This document shows positions 1-7,043 of a DNA stretch of 64,000 nt, one piece after another (within the stretch, counting starts at the first letter, position 1; every line of letters begins with the position of its first letter). Source of the DNA: Kaistella palustris DSM 21579 (GTDB lineage Bacteria; Bacteroidota; Bacteroidia; Flavobacteriales; Weeksellaceae); contig NZ_AULL01000017.1 of assembly GCF_000422265.1 (NCBI RefSeq), forward strand, positions 1-64,000, read 5' to 3'. The notes beneath the pieces are model-generated. The model was not told where the DNA came from. It ran no database searches and was given only the letters and a program-made list of their open reading frames with translations. Both the position numbers and the translations under genes were made by a program.

Positions 1-183
1 GAAGTGTACGGTAAGGAAAATTTTAAAATTAAGGATATTGACACCCCTAAAGTACCTATTGGAAATACTTTTGGTAGGAAACGAATTGTAAAACATGAGG
101 ATAAAGAGGTCGAATTCATTTTTATTAGGCATCCAAGTGCTTTTTTTTCTTGGAAAATATGGAACGAAAAAATGATTAAATAG
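1..183 (+). CDS. C-terminal end of an unrecognised gene (5' end outside window)
   Basis: Frame 1 is open from the first base and stops at TAG 181-183, giving about 60 residues. The tail is basic and aromatic, with a final stretch around [19 protein letters not shown] do not recognise the family. The codons are AT-rich, like the unit at 637-2113 and unlike the genes from 2.8 kb onward, so it probably belongs to the same accessory patch. It ends about 35 bp before the mnmA remnant. No function is assigned. Confidence 0.55.
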   Translation, partial: EVYGKENFKIKDIDTPKVPIGNTFGRKRIVKHEDKEVEFIFIRHPSAFFSWKIWNEKMIK

Positions 184-217
184 TACAGCCCTTAGAGCTG
201 TTGCATACCTGCACGGC

Positions 218-457
218 TTTATAAATAGAAATGTGGAAGTTCACTGGGTTCGTGAGGATCTGCGTTTGCAAAACGGCGAATCGATGAAAGTTCAGGCCCG
301 GATCCGGTACCGACAACCGCTGGAAGAAGCGACGCTTTACCAGTTTGAAGATGGTTTCTACATCGAGTTTGAAAACCCACAATCCGCGATTGCAGAAGGA
401 CAGTTTGCTGCGTGGTATCTGGACGATGAGCTGGTGGGAAGTGGCGTGATTGCGTAA
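218..457 (+). pseudogene. mnmA: 3' remnant of mnmA (tRNA 2-thiouridylase C-terminal domain)
   Basis: The reading frame from about 218 encodes some 79 residues that match the C-terminal barrel of MnmA, with [15 protein letters not shown], then RIRYRQP, and an ending like [19 protein letters not shown]. Full MnmA is about 360-400 residues and carries an N-terminal PP-loop and catalytic cysteines, all absent here. Upstream of about 218 the frame stays open but the residues no longer resemble MnmA, and the preceding gene ends at 183. A GTG at 233 could start a short ORF, but a lone C-terminal domain should be inactive. I read it as a remnant left by a recombination or integration event inside mnmA; an intact copy is expected elsewhere. 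Confidence 0.75.
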
Positions 458-483
458 AATATTCTCTTTTAATGAATTATATA

Positions 484-515
484 ATTCCTTTTGATTTTTC
501 GAGAGGAATTTTTTG
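484..515 (+). terminator. Probable terminator behind the mnmA remnant
   Basis: ATTCCTTTT at 484-492 can pair with GAGAGGAAT at 501-509 (with G-U pairs) around an 8-base loop, and a T run follows. The position, 27 bp after the mnmA stop, fits the original mnmA terminator. Confidence 0.5.
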
Positions 516-517
516 GT

Positions 518-532
518 ATTTTAGCAAGGAGA
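518..532 (+). repeat. 15-bp direct repeat, left copy
   Basis: ATTTTAGCAAGGAGA here is identical to 2161-2175. A shared octamer AAACTAGC follows at 564-571, and again at 2194-2201 after the right copy. The two copies flank the two-gene unit 637-2113. Confidence 0.55.
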
Positions 533-636
533 TATTGTATGAAAATTCTGATACCAAATCCGCAAACTAGCTTGGTTTTTATTTTGTAATTTACATAAAC
601 GTCTTACTTGCAATATTTAACAAAAAACATAAATAA

Positions 637-1587
637 ATGAGTGAAAGAATTCTACTTAGTTCATATTCAATTAAAATTAAAAATAATAAAGATTTCGCTT
701 ATTTAAGTGCATTTAATGACGTTGATGATTTTTATAAAGTTCTTGAAAAGTTTCTTGATTTTATCCTTAAAAATGTTAATGAATTAACAGACAGATCTGG
801 TGAACATAAGATATATTTAACCCTAGAAGAGAAGCCTAAATTTCTAAAAAAGGAAAGGGTTTGTTATGGTTATTTTTCCAGTGGAATAAGTGGTGATGAT
901 TATAAGGTAAAAGAACTTGCAACAAATACAACTGTTCTAAATGTAGATCGTACAAATCACGCATCATTTCGAGACGTTTTCTTTTACTTTTATATTCCAC
1001 AAAATAAATCTTTAGGTTATCTAATCCTACAAAGAAAAAAAAACTTTGGAATTAAGACAAAATTACATCCTGCATTGAACAGTTTTCTTATAAATGAAGG
1101 ATATGTAAATAATTATCTTATTCTTCAAAACATCATTCACATCTCCGTATATCAACAAATGATGAAATTAGGAAAACTTAAGAAGGTTGAACTAGTTAAA
1201 AATAAAATCCCCGATAGTTTAGAGGACTATGTAAATAATGATCAAAATTACAAACAAACGAAAGGAACTTTTAGAACTTCATTCTCAAGTAGAATTTCAC
1301 TGCCAGAAAAATGGAAAACTTATATTGATAACTTAATGAGAAAAGAACCTAATGAAACAGTTGAAATTGACGGTCTTGACGATAATTTTACGGAATTAGA
1401 ATTTCAATTAGACTTAAATGGAAAACAAAAAACATTTTATATCAAAAATCGTCATAGAGTTCAGCCAGATATTGATGTCACAAATAGTATTGAGTTTGAA
1501 AATGACATCCCAAAAACCGAATCGCTTGTTCAAAATTCTAAAGAACTTATCGATGACATTCTTAATTTAGCTCCGAAAAATGCTTAG
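637..1587 (+). CDS. Unrecognised 316-aa soluble protein, first gene of a two-gene accessory unit
   Basis: The protein has 316 residues, is rich in Lys, Asn, Ile and Phe, and has no signal peptide or membrane helix that I can see. A central stretch around residues 110-165 (FFYFYIPQNKSLGYLILQ, then a KKNFGIKTKLHPALN-like segment) looks like a folded beta-rich core; the C-terminal third is charged. I cannot name a family. The gene overlaps the next one by 8 bp, so the two are almost certainly co-translated. Codon use is far more AT-rich than in the genes after 2.8 kb, and direct repeats flank the pair, which suggests horizontal transfer. A soluble protein paired with a small multi-helix membrane protein is common in phage-defence and toxin-like modules, but that role is inference only. 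Confidence 0.7.
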   Translation: MSERILLSSYSIKIKNNKDFAYLSAFNDVDDFYKVLEKFLDFILKNVNELTDRSGEHKIYLTLEEKPKFLKKERVCYGYFSSGISGDDYKVKELATNTTVLNVDRTNHASFRDVFFYFYIPQNKSLGYLILQRKKNFGIKTKLHPALNSFLINEGYVNNYLILQNIIHISVYQQMMKLGKLKKVELVKNKIPDSLEDYVNNDQNYKQTKGTFRTSFSSRISLPEKWKTYIDNLMRKEPNETVEIDGLDDNFTELEFQLDLNGKQKTFYIKNRHRVQPDIDVTNSIEFENDIPKTESLVQNSKELIDDILNLAPKNA

Positions 1588-2113
1588 TAGAATTGATATT
1601 AGAAAAATTATAATTGCCCACTATGGATCACTTTCGAGTCTTAACTCTAAAGGAATATCATTTAGTGATATTTTTCTATTTATCATTGTGCCAATATTAA
1701 TTTCATTCGGATTGACATATAATAACATTTCAATTCAAAATCAAGTTCCAAATCTGATAACAGCAATGTCAATATTAGCAGGTTTCTTATTCAACCTACT
1801 CGCAATTATTCATACATCATTAGGAAAAATTAAACAAAGAGTGAAAAATAAAAATGAAGAAAAAAATTTAATAAAATTTAGATTTGCAAATGAGATACAC
1901 GCAAATATCTCTTATAATATTTTAGTCGCATTGTTTCTTATAATATTTTTAGTGATTTTCGCATTTGATATAAAATTTAATAATATTAGTTTTAGCTGTC
2001 TATTCACAGACTCTCTAAATTTCATTTGTTTATTTCTCTTAAGCCAGTTTATATTAAATCTTCTAATGATATTAAATAGAATTTATATTTTACTTGATAA
2101 AGAAGACGACTGA
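1580..2113 (+). CDS. Unrecognised 177-aa four-helix membrane protein, second gene of the unit
   Basis: There are four apparent membrane helices, at about residues 28-46, 58-79, 110-131 and 148-168. A basic cytoplasmic loop (about 80-105, with many Lys, Arg and Asn) separates helices 2 and 3. Helix 2 carries SILAGFLFNLLAIIHTSL. The start ATG lies inside the end of the preceding gene (8-bp overlap), indicating translational coupling. Small four-helix membrane proteins paired with a cytosolic partner occur in several anti-phage systems as membrane-damaging effectors, for example KwaA of Kiwa, but gene order here is reversed and I cannot confirm homology. Function unknown. Confidence 0.7.
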   Translation: MLSRIDIRKIIIAHYGSLSSLNSKGISFSDIFLFIIVPILISFGLTYNNISIQNQVPNLITAMSILAGFLFNLLAIIHTSLGKIKQRVKNKNEEKNLIKFRFANEIHANISYNILVALFLIIFLVIFAFDIKFNNISFSCLFTDSLNFICLFLLSQFILNLLMILNRIYILLDKEDD

Positions 2114-2160
2114 TATCAGAGGCAAAAAGTTATTCAGTGAGTATGAATTTTTTAGTGAAC

Positions 2161-2175
2161 ATTTTAGCAAGGAGA
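2161..2175 (+). repeat. 15-bp direct repeat, right copy
   Basis: Identical to 518-532. It lies 47 bp after the stop of the membrane-protein gene. The stretch 2114-2350 otherwise holds no gene that I can support. Confidence 0.55.
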
Positions 2176-2350
2176 AAGTTTTCTTGTTTTATAAAACTAG
2201 CATAAATAGCCAATCGAAAGGTATCTTAAAAAAGATAATATGAATACAATCGCATCATGATAAGTCAGAAATAGTAGCTCGTTCTTATAAACCAGCAGAT
2301 CACTAATTTGGTCTGAGTTTACCAATAAATCACATTTTGACCAATAAAAA

Positions 2351-2839
2351 ATGAAATTTCCGAAGCGACATAAAAACCATAGTTTAGAAGAAGAGTCTAT
2401 TACATTTTTCAGATAAAAACTTCCAATAGATTGGAATTTAAATTCAATCGATCGAGACTATGGACAAGACTTAAATATTGAAATTTGTGAAGATGGAGAG
2501 TATCGTGGATTAGAATTTATTACTCAGTTGAAATCTTCTGCTAATCAAAACGATAATTACGAAACCGAAAAAATTACGTTAAGGTTATCAACTTATAATT
2601 ATCTATGGAACAACTTGAAGGTAGTACTATTGATAAAATATGTACAATTAGAAAATGAAGCATATTGGTTGCTTTTAAAAGATGTCCCCGAACCAAATCA
2701 AGAAAATGACACATTTACAATTCATATACCTAAAGAGAATACCTTATCAAATTTAGATTGGAATCTCATTTCGGAATATGTTCGAGAAGTAACAAATGAT
2801 AAATTAAGTGCAAGAAGAACCAAATGCCCAACAAAATAA
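2351..2839 (+). pseudogene. DUF4365-domain gene broken by an in-frame TAA
   Basis: From ATG 2351 the frame reads 21 codons and meets TAA at 2414-2416. The same frame then continues to 2839 with a clear DUF4365 pattern: an RDYGQDLNIEI segment, GLEFITQLKSS, and an AYWLLLKDVP strand. This family has a nuclease-like core and is frequent in defence islands (established knowledge). A single substitution would explain the stop. Re-initiation downstream, for example at TTG 2528, would remove the first half of the domain. The 3' end overlaps the NmrA gene by 16 bp, so the original C-terminus may have been replaced at a recombination junction. Confidence 0.7.
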
Positions 2840-3738
2840 TAACCATCGCCGGCGGAACCGGAAATCTTGGTGGCAGAATCATCAGGGAACTGCTGAAAAA
2901 AGAAGTTGAAGTTCGGGTTCTCGTTCGTTCCGGCAGCAACCAGGAAAAAATCGCTGAACTGGAACAACTTGGTGCGAAAATTTTTACGGTGGATATGAAC
3001 AGCGAACAGGAAATCGCCGAGGTCTGTAAAGGCGCAAGCTGCGTGGTTTCTGCTTTGGCCGGCTTGGAAGATGTAGTGATTGAGGCGCAAAAGGTGTTAT
3101 TAGACGCTGCGATTTTGGCGGGAGTTCCGCGTTTTATTCCCTCGGATTATTCTTTGGATTTTACGAAATTCAAGGACGGAGAAAACCGGAACTTGGATTT
3201 AAGAAGACAATTCCACAAATACCTGGATGCACAACCTATCGCAGCAACGAGCATTTTCAATTTTACATTTATGGATATGTTGACAAACGAAATCCCGATG
3301 ATCATCTTTAAGAAAAAATGGGTTTTATACTGGGGAAATGCAGATCACAAAATAAGTTTCACGACGATTGAGGACACCGCAACTTACACGGCAAATGTCG
3401 CTGTTGATGATTCTTCGCCGCGCTATTTAAGAATTACGGGCGATCAGATCAGTCCAAAGGAAATTCGGGAAGTTCTAAATGATCTGACCGGAGAAAAATT
3501 TCGTCTGATCAGAACAGGCGGACTTGGTTTGCTGAGCGCGCTGATTAAGATCACGAGATTATTTTCTCCCGCAAAAGACGAATTGTATCCCGCGTGGCAG
3601 GGAATGCAATACATGCGGAATATGATGGATGAACGCGCGGACCTCAAAACCACCGACAACGACCGCTATCCGGGGATGGAGTGGACAAAAGTGGAAGATG
3701 TTCTTGCGCAATATCTCCAGGAAAATCCCATTTCGTAG
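2824..3738 (+). CDS. NmrA-like NAD(P)-binding Rossmann protein
   Basis: The 304 residues begin with a beta strand and the dinucleotide motif GGTGNLGG (residues 10-17), typical of NmrA/isoflavone-reductase-like atypical short-chain dehydrogenases. A PSDYSLDF segment near residue 105 matches the NmrA-family pattern after the fourth strand. These proteins bind NADP(H) and act as reductases or redox sensors; the substrate is unknown. Base composition becomes GC-richer exactly at this start. The ATG lies inside the end of the broken DUF4365 gene, so the native promoter may have been lost. Confidence 0.8.
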   Translation: MPNKIITIAGGTGNLGGRIIRELLKKEVEVRVLVRSGSNQEKIAELEQLGAKIFTVDMNSEQEIAEVCKGASCVVSALAGLEDVVIEAQKVLLDAAILAGVPRFIPSDYSLDFTKFKDGENRNLDLRRQFHKYLDAQPIAATSIFNFTFMDMLTNEIPMIIFKKKWVLYWGNADHKISFTTIEDTATYTANVAVDDSSPRYLRITGDQISPKEIREVLNDLTGEKFRLIRTGGLGLLSALIKITRLFSPAKDELYPAWQGMQYMRNMMDERADLKTTDNDRYPGMEWTKVEDVLAQYLQENPIS

Positions 3739-3775
3739 AAAATAATCTTGACTTTGAATGTTGTTCCCGTAAGAC

Positions 3776-4519
3776 CTAATTACTCAGCCAGTCTTTAAAA
3801 TCCCTTACCCGGTCACGGCTTACTGTGATTTCATCCTCCGGCTGAAACTCCATTTCAACTTTATAGTAAGGCGAAGTATGAATGTTTTTAATGTAGTTTG
3901 AACTGATGATAAACTGCCTGTTCACCCGGAAAAACTTTTTTTTATCCAGAACTTCCTGCAGTTCATCCAGCGTAAAATCCGTGGGAAAATTTCGCTCTTT
4001 GGTTTGAAGATAGACGATTTTGTTCTCGCTGTAAAAGCACGAAACCTCATCGGTTTGAACGATTTTTAAATTGTAGCCGATCTTCACCAGAATCCGCGAT
4101 AATTTCTGCTTCTCTTCTTTAATTAAGGATTTGATTTCCAAAGGATTATTAGATAATTCTGAAGGTAAGAAGCTTTTGAATTTATTGATGGCTTTTTCCA
4201 GGTCTTCTTCCATGATCGGCTTCAAAAGATAGTCGATGGAATTCAGTTTGAAAGCCTTTAAGGTATATTGGTCAAAAGCCGTCGTGTAAATCATAAAGCT
4301 TTTGGTAGGAATTGTTTCGAATATATCGAAAGACAAACCGTCGCCTAAAACAATGTCGGAAAAAACCAGATCCGGATGCGGATTGTTCTGAAACCAGTCA
4401 AGACCTTCTTCCACTGAATTAAGCGTTGCAACCAATTCTAAATCAGGAAACAAAGTAATTAACCGCTCAAGTTTACGAGCTGCAGGTTTTTCATCTTCGA
4501 TGATAACGGTTTTGATCAT
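3776..4519 (-). CDS. LytTR-family response regulator
   Basis: The 247 residues form a receiver domain followed by a LytTR DNA-binding domain. The receiver shows the acidic pair E8/D9, phospho-acceptor D55 in LVFSDIVLGD, a Thr near 80 and K100 in DYLLKP. The C-terminal domain (about 145-245) has the LytTR pattern, with a FFRVNRQFIIS segment and an ITVSRDRV segment. It should be phosphorylated by the LytS-type kinase at 5224-6540 and act as a transcription regulator. Targets are not visible. It lies 123 bp downstream of the 2TM genes in the same orientation. Confidence 0.9.
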   Translation of the reverse strand: MIKTVIIEDEKPAARKLERLITLFPDLELVATLNSVEEGLDWFQNNPHPDLVFSDIVLGDGLSFDIFETIPTKSFMIYTTAFDQYTLKAFKLNSIDYLLKPIMEEDLEKAINKFKSFLPSELSNNPLEIKSLIKEEKQKLSRILVKIGYNLKIVQTDEVSCFYSENKIVYLQTKERNFPTDFTLDELQEVLDKKKFFRVNRQFIISSNYIKNIHTSPYYKVEMEFQPEDEITVSRDRVRDFKDWLSN

Positions 4520-4642
4520 GCTTTAAAATTAAATAAAAGAATCTGGTTTTTGTCTTTTGTGAGAAAGGCAGACTTTAAATATCTAAAATTCAAAAGGAAA
4601 AATATATAAGTCAGTGAGATTCTACACATATTGATTGCGATA

Positions 4643-4933
4643 CTAATGGTTTTTATCCATCAGTTCACGGATCTTTTTTTCTTCCCAATCTTTTCCCATC
4701 ACCATATTGGGCAGAAAAACACTAGCAGCATGTCCCAACAGACCTACGCCCCAGAAAATAGCCGTCCAGTAGGTATTGATGCTGTAAAGAGAAGAGCCGG
4801 TCTGCACACCCTGTGCAATGATCAGCAGATTGACAAGCGCGTAAACCAATGCGTGAATGTAAAACCCTTTCAGGCGTTTTACGCGCTTTTTGGCTTCTAA
4901 ATATTTGATGTTGTCTTCGTTAAAATTTTCCAT
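4643..4933 (-). CDS. 2TM-domain membrane protein
   Basis: The 96 residues match the 2TM domain (PF13239): KRVKRLKGFYIHALVY, a first helix, a short loop, a second helix starting WTAIFWGVGLLGHAA, and the closing KDWEEKKIRELM. The two helices span about residues 23-41 and 54-75. The function of the domain is unknown; it is often next to or fused to LytS-type kinases in Flavobacteriia. The start overlaps the end of the upstream 2TM gene by 14 bp, so the pair is probably co-translated. Confidence 0.85.
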   Translation of the reverse strand: MENFNEDNIKYLEAKKRVKRLKGFYIHALVYALVNLLIIAQGVQTGSSLYSINTYWTAIFWGVGLLGHAASVFLPNMVMGKDWEEKKIRELMDKNH

Positions 4934-5219
4934 GATGTCCGTTGTTTAGTTCTTTCTGAATCATTCGTTTTTCCCAGGCGTGGTTGAAGAAAAATATTTT
5001 AAAAGCTTTGGCAGCTAAAATAATTCCCCAGATCCAAAACAGTATGGTGAATTCTCTGAACTCGAAAAAGGTGAGATCACCGGTTTTATAGTACTTCCGG
5101 AGACTGTATGCCGCAAATACGAGTATAAAGATGGCTGCGCTGGCATAGAATTTTTTCATCTGTTCCACTTTTGCCCTGGCAACTGCATAATCGGTTTGCG
5201 TATTGGTTAAATTTTCCAT
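4920..5219 (-). CDS. 2TM-domain-like membrane protein
   Basis: The 99-residue protein starts at ATG 5219 (MENLTNTQTDYAVARAKVEQ). An upstream in-frame Met would run into the kinase gene, so the shorter start is preferred. It has the 2TM layout: an amphipathic stretch ending MKKFYASAA, two hydrophobic helices, and HAWEKRMIQKEL at the end. The first helix is followed by a charged SLRKYYKTGD stretch, and the second helix is more divergent than in its neighbours. It begins 4 bp after the stop of the kinase, in an apparent operon. Confidence 0.8.
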   Translation of the reverse strand: MENLTNTQTDYAVARAKVEQMKKFYASAAIFILVFAAYSLRKYYKTGDLTFFEFREFTILFWIWGIILAAKAFKIFFFNHAWEKRMIQKELNNGHHGKF

Positions 5220-5223
5220 TGTT

Positions 5224-6540
5224 TTATTTTTTTGAATGTTGTTTATTGAGAATTTTCTGAATCTGTTTTTCCTCCCAGTTTTTACCGACGCCAAATGTTT
5301 TCAGCGCGTGCATCGAGAGTCCAAAACCCCAACCAATCATCGGCCATATAAACCAGTAATACTGTGGCGAAGTGTAGATATTTATAAAAATCAAGGCCGG
5401 GATGACCAGACAATATGAGATCAGGTTGCTGTAGAAACCTTTCAGTTCCTCAACCCTCCTGGCTGCCCGCCGGTAAGCGACGGATTCTTTTGATGGCTGT
5501 GTTTCCATAGCGGTTGTTTTTGTAGTAAGCATGGGTATCTTAACCCTGAAAAATGAATCTGACTTTTCAATGAACACATTCTGTCTCGTGAGTAAAGAAT
5601 ATCGCTGCACAATATTTGAAATGCCGATTCCGGCGCTTTCCTTCACCTGTTCGCGCTGCTGTAAATTATTTTCGATGAAAAGAAATCCGTTTTCTGAAAA
5701 GATCTTAATATTCAGCGGTTTGCTGGAGGTGGCAAAATTATGTTTGATGCAGTTCTCCAGCAGCAACTGCAGTGAAAGAGGCACTACGTATGATTTCAGT
5801 GAGTTTTGATCTACATTGAAAGCAAAACTCACACTGTCTTCAAAGCGGGTTTTCAGCAGGTTACAGTAGGTTTTTGCAAACTCAATTTCCTCTTCAACCG
5901 TCACGAGTTCCTTATCTTTCTGCTCCAGCACATATCTGTAGATTTTCGACATGGAGGAAGTAAACCGCTGGGCCTGATTTGGATTTTCATCAATCAGTGC
6001 GCTTAGAACATTCAGCGAATTAAACAGAAAATGGGGATCGAGTTGGTTTTTTAAACTTTCGAACTGCGCATTAGCTGATTTTGCGATCAGTTTCTGCTCT
6101 ACCACTTCTTTTCTGGTGGCTTTTTTCCATTCATCAATGAAACCTTTTGCATGCAGAATTGCGGAAATCAGTAAGGCAATATTGATGGTAAACCAGTTCG
6201 AGAAAGCCAGGTCGCCCTGAAAGAATTCGGCAGAATCCCTTTTCTGAAAAACGATATAATTTACATAATTACAGCCCAAAACCAATATGATGTTTACGAT
6301 AACCGTGGTGACTACACCATATGCCGTGCGTTTCCGGGTTTCCTCCACCCACGAGAACCGGCTGTTCAGATAATCATTAACGACGCCATTACCAAAGGCA
6401 ATTGTGAAGGAATAAAGGCCTGCGACCAGGAGATAAAAAAAGTAATTCTGAATTGTTTTTTCACCACTGTAAATCAGGAAGAGAAATGTGCCCACGATAA
6501 GCGTGATCCAGGCGGTGGTGATGAAATTCTTTTTAGTCAT
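5224..6540 (-). CDS. LytS-type sensor histidine kinase with a C-terminal 2TM domain
   Basis: N-terminal membrane helices (about residues 5-135) lead into a His_kinase domain whose phospho-acceptor lies in NQLDPHFLFNS, followed by an HATPase region with QLLLENCIKHNF and GIGISNIVQRY. After TTKTTAMETQ (about residue 345) comes a complete 2TM domain ending NWEEKQIQKILNK. I chose ATG 6540 over an in-frame ATG at 6555 because a minus-strand TATCTTTG (6557-6564) would place transcription start at about 6552. The partner is probably the LytTR regulator. An internal Met in METQPSKES resembles the start of stand-alone 2TM genes, so the fusion may have arisen by loss of a stop codon. Confidence 0.85.
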   Translation of the reverse strand: MTKKNFITTAWITLIVGTFLFLIYSGEKTIQNYFFYLLVAGLYSFTIAFGNGVVNDYLNSRFSWVEETRKRTAYGVVTTVIVNIILVLGCNYVNYIVFQKRDSAEFFQGDLAFSNWFTINIALLISAILHAKGFIDEWKKATRKEVVEQKLIAKSANAQFESLKNQLDPHFLFNSLNVLSALIDENPNQAQRFTSSMSKIYRYVLEQKDKELVTVEEEIEFAKTYCNLLKTRFEDSVSFAFNVDQNSLKSYVVPLSLQLLLENCIKHNFATSSKPLNIKIFSENGFLFIENNLQQREQVKESAGIGISNIVQRYSLLTRQNVFIEKSDSFFRVKIPMLTTKTTAMETQPSKESVAYRRAARRVEELKGFYSNLISYCLVIPALIFINIYTSPQYYWFIWPMIGWGFGLSMHALKTFGVGKNWEEKQIQKILNKQHSKK

Positions 6541-6556
6541 TGGGCCGTAATTCAAA

Positions 6557-6564
6557 CAAAGATA
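6557..6564 (-). promoter_or_regulatory. -7 element (TATCTTTG) of the sensor kinase gene
   Basis: It reads CAAAGATA on the plus strand, a perfect match to the Bacteroidota TAnnTTTG element on the minus strand. It sits about 17 bp before ATG 6540 and decides the start choice. Confidence 0.5.
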
Positions 6565-6586
6565 TAATCATTAAAGAAATCCCGAA

Positions 6587-6877
6587 TTATTTATTTAAGA
6601 TTTTCTGAACCTGTTTCTTTTCCCAGTTTTGGCCGAAAAGCAGATCCTGGCCGAAAACCGCCATGCCGTGTGCCGCCAGCCCAATACCCCAAAACACTGC
6701 GGTCATATAAGGATCTGTGGTAAACAGACTTTGCAGATCATCTGCCGCGCAGCCCGCGATGATGAACAAGTTTACGAATACGAATACGGTGGCGTGCACG
6801 TAAAAACCACGTATGCTTTTTACTTTTTTTTGCGCTTCCTGTAATCTTTCCTGCTGAGTTGAACTGTAGATTTCCAT
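6587..6877 (-). CDS. 2TM-domain membrane protein
   Basis: The 96 residues from ATG 6877 (MEIYSSTQQERLQEAQKKV) form a clear 2TM domain: RGFYVHATVFVFVNLFII, then PYMTAVFWGIGLAAHGMAVFG, ending GQNWEKKQVQKILNK. Longer in-frame starts encode an unlikely basic leader and are rejected. It is the most upstream of four 2TM units in this two-component locus and lies 46 bp before the kinase start. Function unknown. Confidence 0.85.
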   Translation of the reverse strand: MEIYSSTQQERLQEAQKKVKSIRGFYVHATVFVFVNLFIIAGCAADDLQSLFTTDPYMTAVFWGIGLAAHGMAVFGQDLLFGQNWEKKQVQKILNK

Positions 6878-6980
6878 TGTTTTTGTTTTAGTGTTATTTA
6901 ATGGTGTAAAGATACAGCGCGGAGTATCTGCCATCAACTTTTTCCGACCGAGTGGGAGGTTTTGGCGACTGAACGGCAGT

Positions 6981-7021
6981 AAAAAACAAAAAACCACCGT
7001 TCGCGATTGGAAACGGTGGTT
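6981..7021 (-). terminator. Rho-independent terminator of the tail-specific protease gene
   Basis: AACCACCGTT (6992-7001) and AACGGTGGTT (7012-7021) form a perfect 10-bp stem with a 10-base loop. On the minus strand a T-rich run (complement of 6981-6993) follows, 23 bp after the protease stop codon. Confidence 0.85.
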
Positions 7022-7043
7022 TGTGCAAAGTTGGTGTAATATA

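Noticed and set aside
637-2113. Assignment of the two-gene unit to the Kiwa system
   Set aside because: Sizes are similar (membrane protein of about 180 aa and soluble protein of about 315 aa), but gene order is reversed and I could not match DUF4868 features. Not claimed.
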